A DNA stretch of 64,000 bases. Origin: Blastococcus xanthinilyticus. Its GTDB lineage: Bacteria > Actinomycetota > Actinomycetes > Mycobacteriales > Geodermatophilaceae. The notes under the pieces are model-generated. The model had not been told where the DNA came from. It did no database searches and saw only the letters and a list, made by a program, of their open reading frames with translations. Both the position numbers and the translations under genes were made by a program. The stretch is taken from assembly GCF_008124835.1 (NCBI RefSeq), contig NZ_VNHW01000009.1, forward strand, positions 165,565 through 229,564. Reading direction: 5' to 3'. Of this stretch, positions 1 through 6,952 are shown in pieces (position 1 is the first letter of the stretch; each line of letters opens with the position of its first letter).

Positions 1-247
1 GGTTCATCGAGCCGATCGGGTAGTCCCGCACGACCGGGTGCACCAGGGCCGAGTACGAGCGGCCGGTGAGCTTGCGCAGCTGCCGGTCGTGGATGCCGGC
101 GCGGAAGTCGTGCGCGTCGCGGATCATCGGCGAGCGCGACGTCCGGCCGATGGAGGTCTCGACCTCCTTCTCGATCGCGGCGAGCGTGCCGGCGACGATC
201 TCGACGAGGACCGGGTCGGCGGGAGCGGTGCCGTCGGAAAGGCTCAT
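1..247 (-). CDS. Hydantoinase B/oxoprolinase family subunit, N-terminal part only
   Basis: Eighty-two codons are present before the window edge; the rest lies outside. The start region matches hydantoinase B/acetone carboxylase-type proteins, with DPVLVEIV followed by EKEVETSIGRTSRSPMIRDAHDF, which is typical of the family N-terminus. The ATG overlaps the stop of the upstream hyuA-like gene by four bases (ATGA at 244-247), so the two subunits are translationally coupled. In this family A and B subunits form an ATP-dependent amide- or ketone-activating enzyme (hydantoin, oxoproline, acetone or acetophenone substrates). The substrate cannot be read from this fragment. Confidence 0.85.
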   Translation of the reverse strand, partial: MSLSDGTAPADPVLVEIVAGTLAAIEKEVETSIGRTSRSPMIRDAHDFRAGIHDRQLRKLTGRSYSALVHPVVRDYPIGSMN

Positions 248-2316
248 CGGCCGGTCTCCTTCGTGAGCAGCAGGTTCCCGTGGGCGTCGACGGTCGCGGC
301 GAAGCCCGGGTGCACCGGCACGGTCGAGCCGAACTCCTCGACGACCGCCGGCCCGGGCACCACGTCGCCGGGGGCGAGACGGGTGCGGTCGTAGGTGGGC
401 GTCTCGACCCAGTCGTCGAAGAAGACGGGGCGCGAGCCCGTGACGGCCCGGTCCGTCCCGCCCTCGCCGGGCTCCAGCTCGACCAGGTCGGGCCGCCGGA
501 TCGGGCCGATGCCGCTGACCCGCAGGTTCACCCACTCCACGGCCTGGCGGGGGTCGTCGGCGAAGTCGTAGCCGTACAGCTGGCGGTGCGCGGCGTGGAA
601 GGCCTGGGCGACCTCCTCGGCGGCCGCGCGGTCGAGCTCGCCGTCGCCCACCGGGACGCGCACCTCGAACGCCTGGCCCACGTAGCGCAGGTCCGCCGTC
701 CGCTGCATGCGCTGCTGCTCGCGGCCGAAGCCCTCGCCGTCGAGGGCGGCCCGCGCCCGGGCCTCCAGGTCGGCGAACACCGACTGCACGCGGGCCAGGT
801 CCAGATCGAGGTGCCTGGCGACGACGGTCTGCACGTAGTCGTTGCGGACGTCGACGGTGAGCAGCCCGAACGCGCTGACGTTGCCCGGGTTGGGCGGCAC
901 CAGGGTGCGCGGCAGGCCGAGGACGTCCATCAGCCGGCAGGCCAGCAGCGAGCCCGAACCGCCGAACGTGGTGAGCGTGAAGTCGCGGACGTCGAGGCCC
1001 TTGGCGACGGTCACCTGGCGCAGGGCGTTGGCCTGGTTCCAGGCCGAGATCTCCAGGATGCCGGTGGCGGTGCGCTCCAGGGACAGGTCGAGCTCCGCCC
1101 CGAGCCGCTCCAGCCCGGCGCGGGCGGCGCCCACCGACAGCGGGATCTCCCCGCCCAGCAGGTGTGGGGGGATCCGGCCGAGGACGACGTGCGCGTCGGT
1201 GACGGTCGGCTGGTCGCCGCCGTCCGGATAGCAGATCGGGCCCGGGTCGGCGCCGGCCGACTGCGGGCCGACCTTGAGGGTGCCCTCGGGCGAGAGCCAG
1301 GCGATCGAGCCGCCGCCCGCGCCGACGGTGACGACGTCGATCATCGGGATCTTGCTGGGGTAGTCGCCGACCGAGCCCTCGGTGGTGAGCGCGGGCTCGC
1401 CGTCGATGACCACGGTGACGTCGGTCGAGGTGCCGCCGCCGTCGCAGGTGAGCACCCGGTCGAAGCCGGCGGTCCCGGCGATCAGCGCCGCGCCCAGGGC
1501 TCCGGCGGCCGGCCCGGAGAGCATCGTGGTGATCGGCTGGTGCACGACCTCCTCGGCCGACAGCACGCCGCCGTTGCTCTTCATCACGTAGAACGGCACG
1601 CCGGGCGCGAGCTCGTCCAGCCGGGTGCGGATGGTGGTGACGTACGCGCCGACCCGGGGCTTCACCGCCGCGTCGACCAGCGTGGTGACCGAGCGCTCGT
1701 ACTCGCGGTACTCGCGCAGCACCTGGGAGCTGATGCTGACCACGGCGCCGGGGTGCTCCTCGCGGATCACCTCGAGCATCCGGCGCTCGTGGGCGTCGTC
1801 GGCGTAGGCGTGCAGGAAGCAGACGCCGATCGTCGAGATGCCGGCGTCGGCGAAGAAGCGGGCGGCGGCGCGGGCGTCGTCCTCGTCGAAGGGGCGCACC
1901 TCGGCGCCGGTGGGGTCGAGCCGGCCCCGCACGGTGCGAACCAGGTCGGCCGGCACGATCCGCGGCGGCTTGACCCAGAAGTAGCTGTTGCCGTAGCCGT
2001 CGGGCACCGACTGCCGGGCGATCTCGAGCACCGACTCGTAGCCCTCGGTGGTGATGAACCCGATGCGGTCGAGCTTGCCCTCGAGCAGCTGGTTGGTCGC
2101 GACCGTCGTGCCGTGGCTGACCGCGGTCACCGCCTCGCCGGTCAGCCCCAAGAGGTCGAGCACCTTGCGGACGCCGGTGAGGAAGCCCTCGGCCGGGTCG
2201 GCGGGGGTGGAGGGGGTCTTGGTCGTCGTCGTGCGACCGGTCTCCTCGTCCACGGCGACGACGTCGGTGAACGTCCCACCGGTGTCGATGCCGATCCGGA
2301 CCCGGCGCGCACTCAT
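244..2316 (-). CDS. Hydantoinase A/oxoprolinase family subunit
   Basis: A 690-residue protein of normal length for the HyuA family. The N-terminus carries the ASKHA-type nucleotide-binding signature GIDTGGTFTDVVAVD (about residues 9-23), then SHGTTVATNQLLEGK, and a central segment with SGPAAGALGA and GGTSTDV typical of the hydantoinase A core. It is expected to be a cytosolic ATP-dependent subunit working with the B subunit encoded immediately downstream with a four-base overlap. An operator-like site shared with three other loci in the window lies 11 bases upstream of the ATG, which places this pair in the putative nucleobase/carbamoyl regulon. The true substrate is unknown; a role in cleaving a ureido or amide intermediate is only inference. 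Confidence 0.9.
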   Translation of the reverse strand: MSARRVRIGIDTGGTFTDVVAVDEETGRTTTTKTPSTPADPAEGFLTGVRKVLDLLGLTGEAVTAVSHGTTVATNQLLEGKLDRIGFITTEGYESVLEIARQSVPDGYGNSYFWVKPPRIVPADLVRTVRGRLDPTGAEVRPFDEDDARAAARFFADAGISTIGVCFLHAYADDAHERRMLEVIREEHPGAVVSISSQVLREYREYERSVTTLVDAAVKPRVGAYVTTIRTRLDELAPGVPFYVMKSNGGVLSAEEVVHQPITTMLSGPAAGALGAALIAGTAGFDRVLTCDGGGTSTDVTVVIDGEPALTTEGSVGDYPSKIPMIDVVTVGAGGGSIAWLSPEGTLKVGPQSAGADPGPICYPDGGDQPTVTDAHVVLGRIPPHLLGGEIPLSVGAARAGLERLGAELDLSLERTATGILEISAWNQANALRQVTVAKGLDVRDFTLTTFGGSGSLLACRLMDVLGLPRTLVPPNPGNVSAFGLLTVDVRNDYVQTVVARHLDLDLARVQSVFADLEARARAALDGEGFGREQQRMQRTADLRYVGQAFEVRVPVGDGELDRAAAEEVAQAFHAAHRQLYGYDFADDPRQAVEWVNLRVSGIGPIRRPDLVELEPGEGGTDRAVTGSRPVFFDDWVETPTYDRTRLAPGDVVPGPAVVEEFGSTVPVHPGFAATVDAHGNLLLTKETGR

Positions 2317-2326
2317 GGCAGAAACC

Positions 2327-2340
2327 TTAGTGCTGAGATA
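2327..2340 (-). promoter_or_regulatory. Regulon site a (TTAGTGCTGAGATA) before hyuA-like gene
   Basis: The plus strand reads TTAGTGCTGAGATA. It matches four other sites in the window (consensus TTAGCRSTGARGTA) and ends 11 bases upstream of the hyuA start. A repressor bound here would cover the initiation region. The cognate regulator is not recognisable in the window. Confidence 0.55.
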
Positions 2341-2493
2341 CCCGAGCGGAAAGGGGCTCGCGTCAGGCGTTCGCCCGGAGCCGCGCAGCGCGGGCGGCGA
2401 TGACCCGGACTCTTCCCGCCGGACAGCACGCCGGCGGGTGGCGCCCCGCGCGGAGCGGTCGGGCTCCGGCGGAGCGACCGCCCCGCAGGAGCG

Positions 2494-2661
2494 TCAGGCG
2501 CCGCGGTTGAGCTCGGCGATGAGGCGGTCCATCGTCCGGCGACGGACGGGCGCGTCGTGGTCGCCGGCCGAGCCGTGCGGGGTCACGAGCCCGACGAGGC
2601 GGCGGACGAGGCCGGCGGACTGGCTGTGGGAGGAGGTCGGGCGGGAGATGAAGCTGGTCAC
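2494..2661 (-). CDS. Small basic protein of 55 aa, unknown function
   Basis: I do not recognise this protein. The chosen GTG at 2661 is preceded by AGAGG eight bases away, a good ribosome-binding site. The product starts VTSFISRPTSSHSQ and ends RRRTMDRLIAELNRGA; it is rich in Ser, Arg and His, has no membrane segment and may be partly disordered. The reading frame extends upstream through a perfect-looking hairpin, but the ribosome-binding site favours the short form. Its only nearby regulatory feature is the 15-bp hairpin/palindrome at 2676-2710 in its leader. It could be a regulator-coupled small protein or a spurious ORF; ordinary third-position GC bias and the ribosome-binding site argue mildly for real. 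Confidence 0.45.
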   Translation of the reverse strand: MTSFISRPTSSHSQSAGLVRRLVGLVTPHGSAGDHDAPVRRRTMDRLIAELNRGA

Positions 2662-2675
2662 GGTCGTGCCTCTTC

Positions 2676-2710
2676 TGTATGGATGACGCATCTGTTGCGC
2701 CATCCATACA
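2676..2710. promoter_or_regulatory. Near-perfect 15-bp inverted repeat in the leader of the 55-aa ORF
   Basis: The arms TGTATGGATGACGCA (2676-2690) and TGCGCCATCCATACA (2696-2710) are complementary except for one position, with a five-base loop TCTGT. On the minus strand it sits just upstream of the AGAGG ribosome-binding site at about 2667-2671. It could be a dimeric-regulator operator (GntR-like symmetry) or a stable RNA hairpin that gates translation. No T-tract follows, so it is not an intrinsic terminator. Confidence 0.5.
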
Positions 2711-3032
2711 ACGCCCGTCCGGTGGCCGGGCTTGACCATTTCCCCTGTGATTCCTGGCACGTCGGCCGCGGAGTCGGAGGAAGTTGTGTCGGCGAGGAGT
2801 CCGAATGTGACGGCCGGCACGCGTAGGTGCAGGTCCACGCCGTGTAGGTGCGGGGAGCTCGGCCGATGCGGAAATGAGGGCACATCGCGTCTCGGCGCCC
2901 TTTCCGGGAAAGGTGCGAAATGGTCGCTCGGTAAATTCCGACGGCCGTCACGTCCGAAACCCGTGGCGAGCGGCGCCGACAGCCGGGGCGCTCCGCCGCG
3001 CGCCCTCGGCCGGCGGTCCCTACCGTGGGGTC
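2711..3032. other. Intergenic region upstream of the selenoprotein gene
   Basis: No gene is supported here. It is less GC-rich than its surroundings. It contains a perfect 15-base palindrome CCTTTCCGGGAAAGG (2899-2913) and two copies of GTAGGTGC near 2825 and 2849. The palindrome could be an operator for the downstream redox gene, but there is no further evidence. Confidence 0.3.
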
Positions 3033-3692
3033 ATGGACACCGCCGATCTGCTCGCACTGCGGTCCGACGACCGGGCGGCCCTCCTCCTCGTCGGCCTCCG
3101 CGGGGACTGGTAGCCCTACTGCTGCGCCCAGGCGGTCCGCCTGGCCCGGTCCCTGCCCCGACTCGCTGCCGCCGGAACCGAGGTCGTGCTCGCCTCGGTC
3201 GACCCGCCGGAGGTCCAGCTCGCCTTCGACCGCACCTGGCACGTGCCCTACCGCTGGGTGAGCGATCCGGACGGCTCCCGGCTGGCGAAGCCGCTGGGTG
3301 CCTGGGACTCCGACGCGTCGATCTTCCGGCCGGTCGTCCTCGCCGTGGCCCCGGACGGGAGCGAGGCGTTCCGGGAGCTGTCCCGCGACTTCACCGACCG
3401 GCCCGACGACGAGCCGGTGCTCGCCGCGGTGGAGGCGCTGGAGCTGCCCGCGCTAGCGGAGCCGGCGGCCTGGGCGCCCGAGGGGATCGAGCCCCGGCCC
3501 TCGAAGCGCGCGTTCACGCCCGCGTCGTTCATCCCCTACTTCCGCGCCATCAAGTTCAACACCATGGCGCTGGCCGAGCGGATGCGGGACGAGGGGGACC
3601 GCCACGAGGTCCGCACCGAGAACGCGATGGCCAGCTCGTTCCTCGACGCGTTCGACGGGTGGCGGGCCGAGCACCCGCCGGAGCAGCAGTAG
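3033..3692 (+). CDS. Redoxin-fold selenoprotein with predicted UAG-encoded selenocysteine
   Basis: The frame from ATG 3033 to TAG 3690 is open except for one TAG at 3111-3113 (codon 27). The flanking residues are LRGDW-[TAG]-PYCCAQ. AhpC/TSA-like and thioredoxin-fold proteins carry W-C-P-Y-C at this spot, so the stop replaces the first (attacking) Cys of a CxxC motif. Read as selenocysteine it gives a UxxC centre in a 219-residue cytosolic thiol oxidoreductase or peroxidase. Downstream sequence stays clearly coding (EVVLASVDPP, KRAFTPASFIPYFRAIKFN) with the usual GC3, so decay is unlikely. A SECIS-like hairpin follows about 20 bases after the TAG. UAG-directed Sec insertion is reported in Geodermatophilus and Blastococcus. 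The gene itself ends in TAG, so decoding must depend on context. The alternatives are a sequencing error or a recent nonsense mutation. It abuts the convergent DUF421 gene. Confidence 0.85.
3103..3153 (+). promoter_or_regulatory. SECIS-like stem-loop spanning the in-frame TAG
   Basis: Upper stem CCAGGCG (3128-3134) pairs with CGCCTGG (3138-3144), leaving apical loop GTC; opening one pair gives loop GGTCC. Bacterial SECIS hairpins lie immediately 3' of the Sec codon and carry a conserved G in a small apical loop; the E. coli fdhF loop contains GGUC as well. The gap from TAG to the loop is about 20 bases, within the usual range. A possible lower helix GGGAC (3103-3107) with GTCCC (3149-3153) would enclose the TAG. 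The structure was found by eye, not by a folding program. Confidence 0.6.
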
Positions 3693-4262
3693 TCAGCTCG
3701 GCGCCTGCCGGGCGGCGTCGTGCTCCTCCACCGCCGCGTGGAGGCGCTCGGCCCCGGGGACGTCGGCGAAGAGCCAGGGGTCCAGCGGCTCGGACTGCCG
3801 GATCACGCTGACCGCCCCGGTCCGCTCCAGGACGACGCAGCGCACCTCTGCCAGGTCGCGGATGCCGGCCTGCCGCAGCTTCTGGCGCAGCTCGTCCTCC
3901 GCGACGTGCGCGGCGCGCATGTTCTCCCGCAGCGGGGTGTCCCCGGCCATGAGCAGCACCGGGTTCCGGTTCATCAGCCGGTCCAGCACACGGGTCTGCC
4001 GCAGCCGGCCGAGCACGGCCTGCGTCGCGAACAGCGTGACCACGGCGAGGGCGCCGGTGGCCAGCGTCGGGTCGAGCAGCAGGGACGTGCGGCCGATCAC
4101 CGAGCCGAGCGCGATGGCGCAGCCCAGGTCGAAGCTCGACATGGTGGCCAGGCTGCGCTGGCCCACCAGCCGGACGCAGACCACCAGGAGCAGGTACATG
4201 GCCACGGTGGTCAGGACGACGAGCCCGGCCGTTCCCGCGTCGATCCCCAGCTGATCCATCAT
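3693..4262 (-). CDS. DUF421 (YetF/YcaP-like) membrane protein
   Basis: A 189-residue protein with about three N-terminal transmembrane helices (residues 12-30, 40-58, 66-85), then the conserved cytoplasmic DUF421 domain: RNPVLLMAGDTPLRENMRAAHVAEDELRQKLRQAGI and VRCVVLERTGAVSVI. Family members are integral membrane proteins of unclear function. ATG 4262 and ATG 4259 are both possible starts. The gene is convergent with the selenoprotein gene; the two stop codons are adjacent with no spacer. Confidence 0.9.
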   Translation of the reverse strand: MMDQLGIDAGTAGLVVLTTVAMYLLLVVCVRLVGQRSLATMSSFDLGCAIALGSVIGRTSLLLDPTLATGALAVVTLFATQAVLGRLRQTRVLDRLMNRNPVLLMAGDTPLRENMRAAHVAEDELRQKLRQAGIRDLAEVRCVVLERTGAVSVIRQSEPLDPWLFADVPGAERLHAAVEEHDAARQAPS

Positions 4263-4436
4263 CGGGCCTCCCCGGACGGCGGACGGGTCGGCCCATTCTC
4301 ACCGGCTCGCCCCGTCCCGGGACGACGGGCAGCCGGTGGGCCCCGGCGCGCCCGGACCGGACGGACGCCGCGCGGCCGGTCCACCGTCCGGTCGTGCGGG
4401 AGGAGCCGCGGGGGAGGGGTGGGCCGGGGACGCCCG

Positions 4437-4853
4437 TCAGTCGGCGAGCGCGCGCAGGATCCTTGCGAGCGCGGCCCGGTCCTCGGGGCCCAGGCGGGCG
4501 AAGAGCTCGGCGGAGTCCGCGGCCCGGGCGCGGTCGACCTCCGCGCGCACCCGCCGGCCCTCGTCGGTGGCCCGCAGCAGCACCGCCCGCCGGTCGCCGG
4601 GGTCGGGAGTCCGCTCGACCAGGCCGCGCTCCTGCAGGCCGTCGGCGACCTCGGTGGCCGAGCGCGCCGCGATGTGCAGCGACTCGGCCAGGTCGGAGAG
4701 CCGGACGCCGTCCCGCTCGCAGACCACCCGGAGGGCGCGGGTCTGGTGCGGGGAGAGGTCCCACGGCGCCAGCGCGTCCCGCCAGCGGCGGCGCTGGGTG
4801 CGGGCCACCCGCATGAACAGGTCGCCGAGCTCGCCGGGGCCGTCGTCGGTCAC
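4437..4853 (-). CDS. MarR family transcriptional regulator
   Basis: A 138-residue winged-helix protein. The HTH region reads LSPHQTRALRVVCERDGVRLSDLAESLHIAARSATEVADGLQERGLVERTPDPGDRRAVLLRATDEG, including the DxRxxxxxLT-like wing (DPGDRRAVLLRAT). It is divergent from an ABC exporter and separated by an operator-like palindrome, so it probably represses both. Start GTG 4853 has no ribosome-binding site, but TACCCT (4866-4861, minus strand) sits seven bases upstream and TTGAGG (4890-4885) 18 bases before that, which suggests a leaderless transcript. Repression of drug-efflux genes is typical of the family; the ligand is unknown. Confidence 0.92.
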   Translation of the reverse strand: MTDDGPGELGDLFMRVARTQRRRWRDALAPWDLSPHQTRALRVVCERDGVRLSDLAESLHIAARSATEVADGLQERGLVERTPDPGDRRAVLLRATDEGRRVRAEVDRARAADSAELFARLGPEDRAALARILRALAD

Positions 4854-4860
4854 GGGGGGA

Positions 4861-4905
4861 AGGGTAGCGAAGGTCGTCGTGTTGCCTCAAGGTGAGGTAA
4901 CCTCA
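4861..4905. promoter_or_regulatory. MarR operator and marR promoter
   Basis: TGAGGT-A-ACCTCA (4893-4905) is a perfect dyad. A third half-site TTGCCTCA at 4882-4889 pairs with TGAGGTAA at 4893-4900 (one mismatch). The predicted minus-strand -35 TTGAGG (4890-4885) lies inside this array and the -10 TACCCT is at 4866-4861. Binding would block marR transcription and overlap the exporter's upstream region. Confidence 0.65.
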
Positions 4906-4936
4906 GCATCGACCGGGAGGTGGCGACATCAGCGAC

Positions 4937-6778
4937 ATGGTGATGGGTGGGGGCCGAGGTGGCCCCGGCGGCGGGGGCGGCTCCGGGCGTCGGCCCGATC
5001 CGGCCGACCGCGCTCAGCTGGAGCGCTCCCCGGTCCGCTGGAGCCGGGTGGCCGCGCTGTTCGGCCCCTACCGGTGGCAGCTCGGGGTGGTGGTCGCGCT
5101 GATCGTGGCGTCCTCGGCCGTCGCTCTGGCCACCCCGTTCCTGATCAAGCTGGTCATCGACGAGGCGATCCCCGCGCAGGACGTGCCGCTGCTGCTCTGG
5201 GCGGTCGGCGGCATGCTCGCCGTCACCGTGGTGACGGCGGTGTTCGGCGTTGCCCAGACCTGGCTGTCCACCACCGTCGGGCAGCGGGTCATGCACGGCC
5301 TGCGGACGGCGGTGTTCAGCCACCTGCAGCGGCAGTCGCTCGGCTTCTTCACCCGCACCAAGGGCGGGGAGGTGCAGTCCCGGCTGATGAACGACATCGG
5401 CAGCATGCAGTCGGTGGTCACCTCGACCGCGACCACCTTCGCCTCCAGCGCCACCACGGTCATCGGCACCGCGGTGGCCATGGCGGTGCTCAGCTGGCGG
5501 CTGTCCCTGCTCTCCCTGGTCGTGCTGCCCCCGGCCGTCTGGCTCACCCGCCGGGTCGCCCGCATGCGCCGGGCCATCACCGCCCAGCGCCAGCGGCACC
5601 TCGCCGACCTGCACTCCCAGGTGGAGGAGGGGCTCAGCGTCAGCGGCGTGCTGCTCGGCAAGACCCTCGGCGCCGGCCCCGCCCAGTCGCAGCGCTTCGC
5701 CGGCACCTCGGAGTTCCTGGTCGACCTGGAGGTGCGCTCGCAGCTGGCCGGCCGCTGGCGCATGGCGACCATGAGCATCGTGTTCGCCGGCATCCCGGCG
5801 CTGATCTACCTCGCCGCGGGGCTGCCGGCGACCTCCGGGGGCATGACCATCGGCACCCTGGTCGCCTTCACCACCCTGCAGGGCGCGCTGTTCCGGCCGC
5901 TGATGCAGCTGCTGGACATCGGCGTCTCGCTGACCGCCTCGATGGCCCTGTTCAGCCGGGTGTTCGAGTACCTCGACCTGCCCGTCGACATCGACGACCC
6001 GGCCGACCCGGTCCCGCTCGACCCGGCCGCCGTCCGCGGCGAGGTGCGGTTCGACCACGTCGGCTTCCGCTACCCCGACGGCGTCCGCGACGCGCTCGCC
6101 GAGGTCGACCTCACCGTTCCCGCCGGCTCGTCGCTCGCGCTGGTCGGCGAGACCGGCTCCGGCAAGAGCACGCTGGCCTCGCTGGTGGCGCGGCTGAACG
6201 ACCCGACCACCGGCCGGGTGCTGATCGACGGGGTCGACGTCCGCCGGGTGACGCTGGCCGATCTCGCCCGCGTCGTCGGCGTCGTCTCGCAGGAGACCTA
6301 CCTGCTGCACGGCACGGTGCGGGAGAACCTGCTGCACGCCCGGCCGGACGCGACCGACGAGGAGATCGTCGACGCCGCCCGCCGGGCGCAGGTGCACGCG
6401 GTCATCACCGCGCTGCCCGACGGCTACGGGACGGTCGTCGGCGCCCGCGGGCACCGGTTCTCCGGCGGGGAGAAGCAGCGGCTCGCCATCGCCCGGACGC
6501 TGCTGCGCGATCCCCGGGTGCTGGTGCTCGACGAGGCGACCAGCGCGCTGGACAACGAGACCGAGCGGGCGGTGCAGGCGGCGCTGGACGAGGCCAGCCG
6601 CGGCCGGACGACGATCACCATCGCGCACCGGCTCTCCACCGTGCGCGACGCCGACCGCATCGTCGTCCTCGACTCCGGGCGGGTCGCCGAGCAGGGCACG
6701 CACGAGGAGCTGATGGCGCGGGAGGGCCGGTACGCCCGGCTGGCGGGCATCGCCCAGCGGGACGCCGTCCTCGCCTGA
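4937..6778 (+). CDS. ABC exporter, fused transmembrane and ATPase domains
   Basis: A 613-residue half-transporter of the multidrug/lipid exporter type. After a Gly-rich head there are six transmembrane helices (about residues 45-330), then an ATPase domain with Walker A GETGSGKST (about 403-411), Q-loop SQETYLLHGTVRENL, signature FSGGEKQR (about 508), Walker B VLVLDEATSALD and H-loop IAHRLST. It is expected to act as a homodimer at the inner membrane and is probably controlled by the divergent MarR protein. The ribosome-binding site GGAGGTGG (4916-4923) is 13 bases from ATG 4937 but only four from an in-frame ATC at 4928. Translation may begin at 4928, 4937 or ATG 4943. Confidence 0.93.
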   Translation: MVMGGGRGGPGGGGGSGRRPDPADRAQLERSPVRWSRVAALFGPYRWQLGVVVALIVASSAVALATPFLIKLVIDEAIPAQDVPLLLWAVGGMLAVTVVTAVFGVAQTWLSTTVGQRVMHGLRTAVFSHLQRQSLGFFTRTKGGEVQSRLMNDIGSMQSVVTSTATTFASSATTVIGTAVAMAVLSWRLSLLSLVVLPPAVWLTRRVARMRRAITAQRQRHLADLHSQVEEGLSVSGVLLGKTLGAGPAQSQRFAGTSEFLVDLEVRSQLAGRWRMATMSIVFAGIPALIYLAAGLPATSGGMTIGTLVAFTTLQGALFRPLMQLLDIGVSLTASMALFSRVFEYLDLPVDIDDPADPVPLDPAAVRGEVRFDHVGFRYPDGVRDALAEVDLTVPAGSSLALVGETGSGKSTLASLVARLNDPTTGRVLIDGVDVRRVTLADLARVVGVVSQETYLLHGTVRENLLHARPDATDEEIVDAARRAQVHAVITALPDGYGTVVGARGHRFSGGEKQRLAIARTLLRDPRVLVLDEATSALDNETERAVQAALDEASRGRTTITIAHRLSTVRDADRIVVLDSGRVAEQGTHEELMAREGRYARLAGIAQRDAVLA

Positions 6779-6812
6779 GCCGCCGTCGGACCGCCGTCCG
6801 CCGTCCGGCCCG

Positions 6813-6870
6813 CCGTTCGTGCACGGACCGCTCCGTCCGACGCCGGGACGGGGGCGTTCGTGCACGAAAC
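6813..6870. terminator. Downstream hairpin with two TTCGTGCAC palindrome copies
   Basis: Immediately after the exporter stop there are two copies of the recurrent motif: CCGTTCGTGCACGG (6813-6826) and GTTCGTGCACGAAAC (6856-6870). GGACCG just after the first copy can pair with CGGTCC after the second. There is no T-tract. It may be a transcription end or a dispersed repeat. Confidence 0.45.
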
Positions 6871-6952
6871 GGTCCATCCGGCCGCGCGTGATGAACGCCC
6901 CAAGATCGGTCGATCCGGAATCCGGTCGCCGGGCAGGGCGGTTGCGCCCGGC

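Noticed and set aside
280..2403. Long plus-strand frame opposite hyuA
   Set aside because: It is antisense to a clearly conserved gene, rich in Arg, Gly and His with no family signal. This is a usual artefact in very GC-rich DNA.
3033..3692. The in-frame TAG gene as a pseudogene
   Set aside because: The stop falls exactly at the catalytic Cys column, the rest is intact without frameshift, and a SECIS-like hairpin follows. Selenocysteine explains all three better. It remains possible if the genome lacks Sec machinery.
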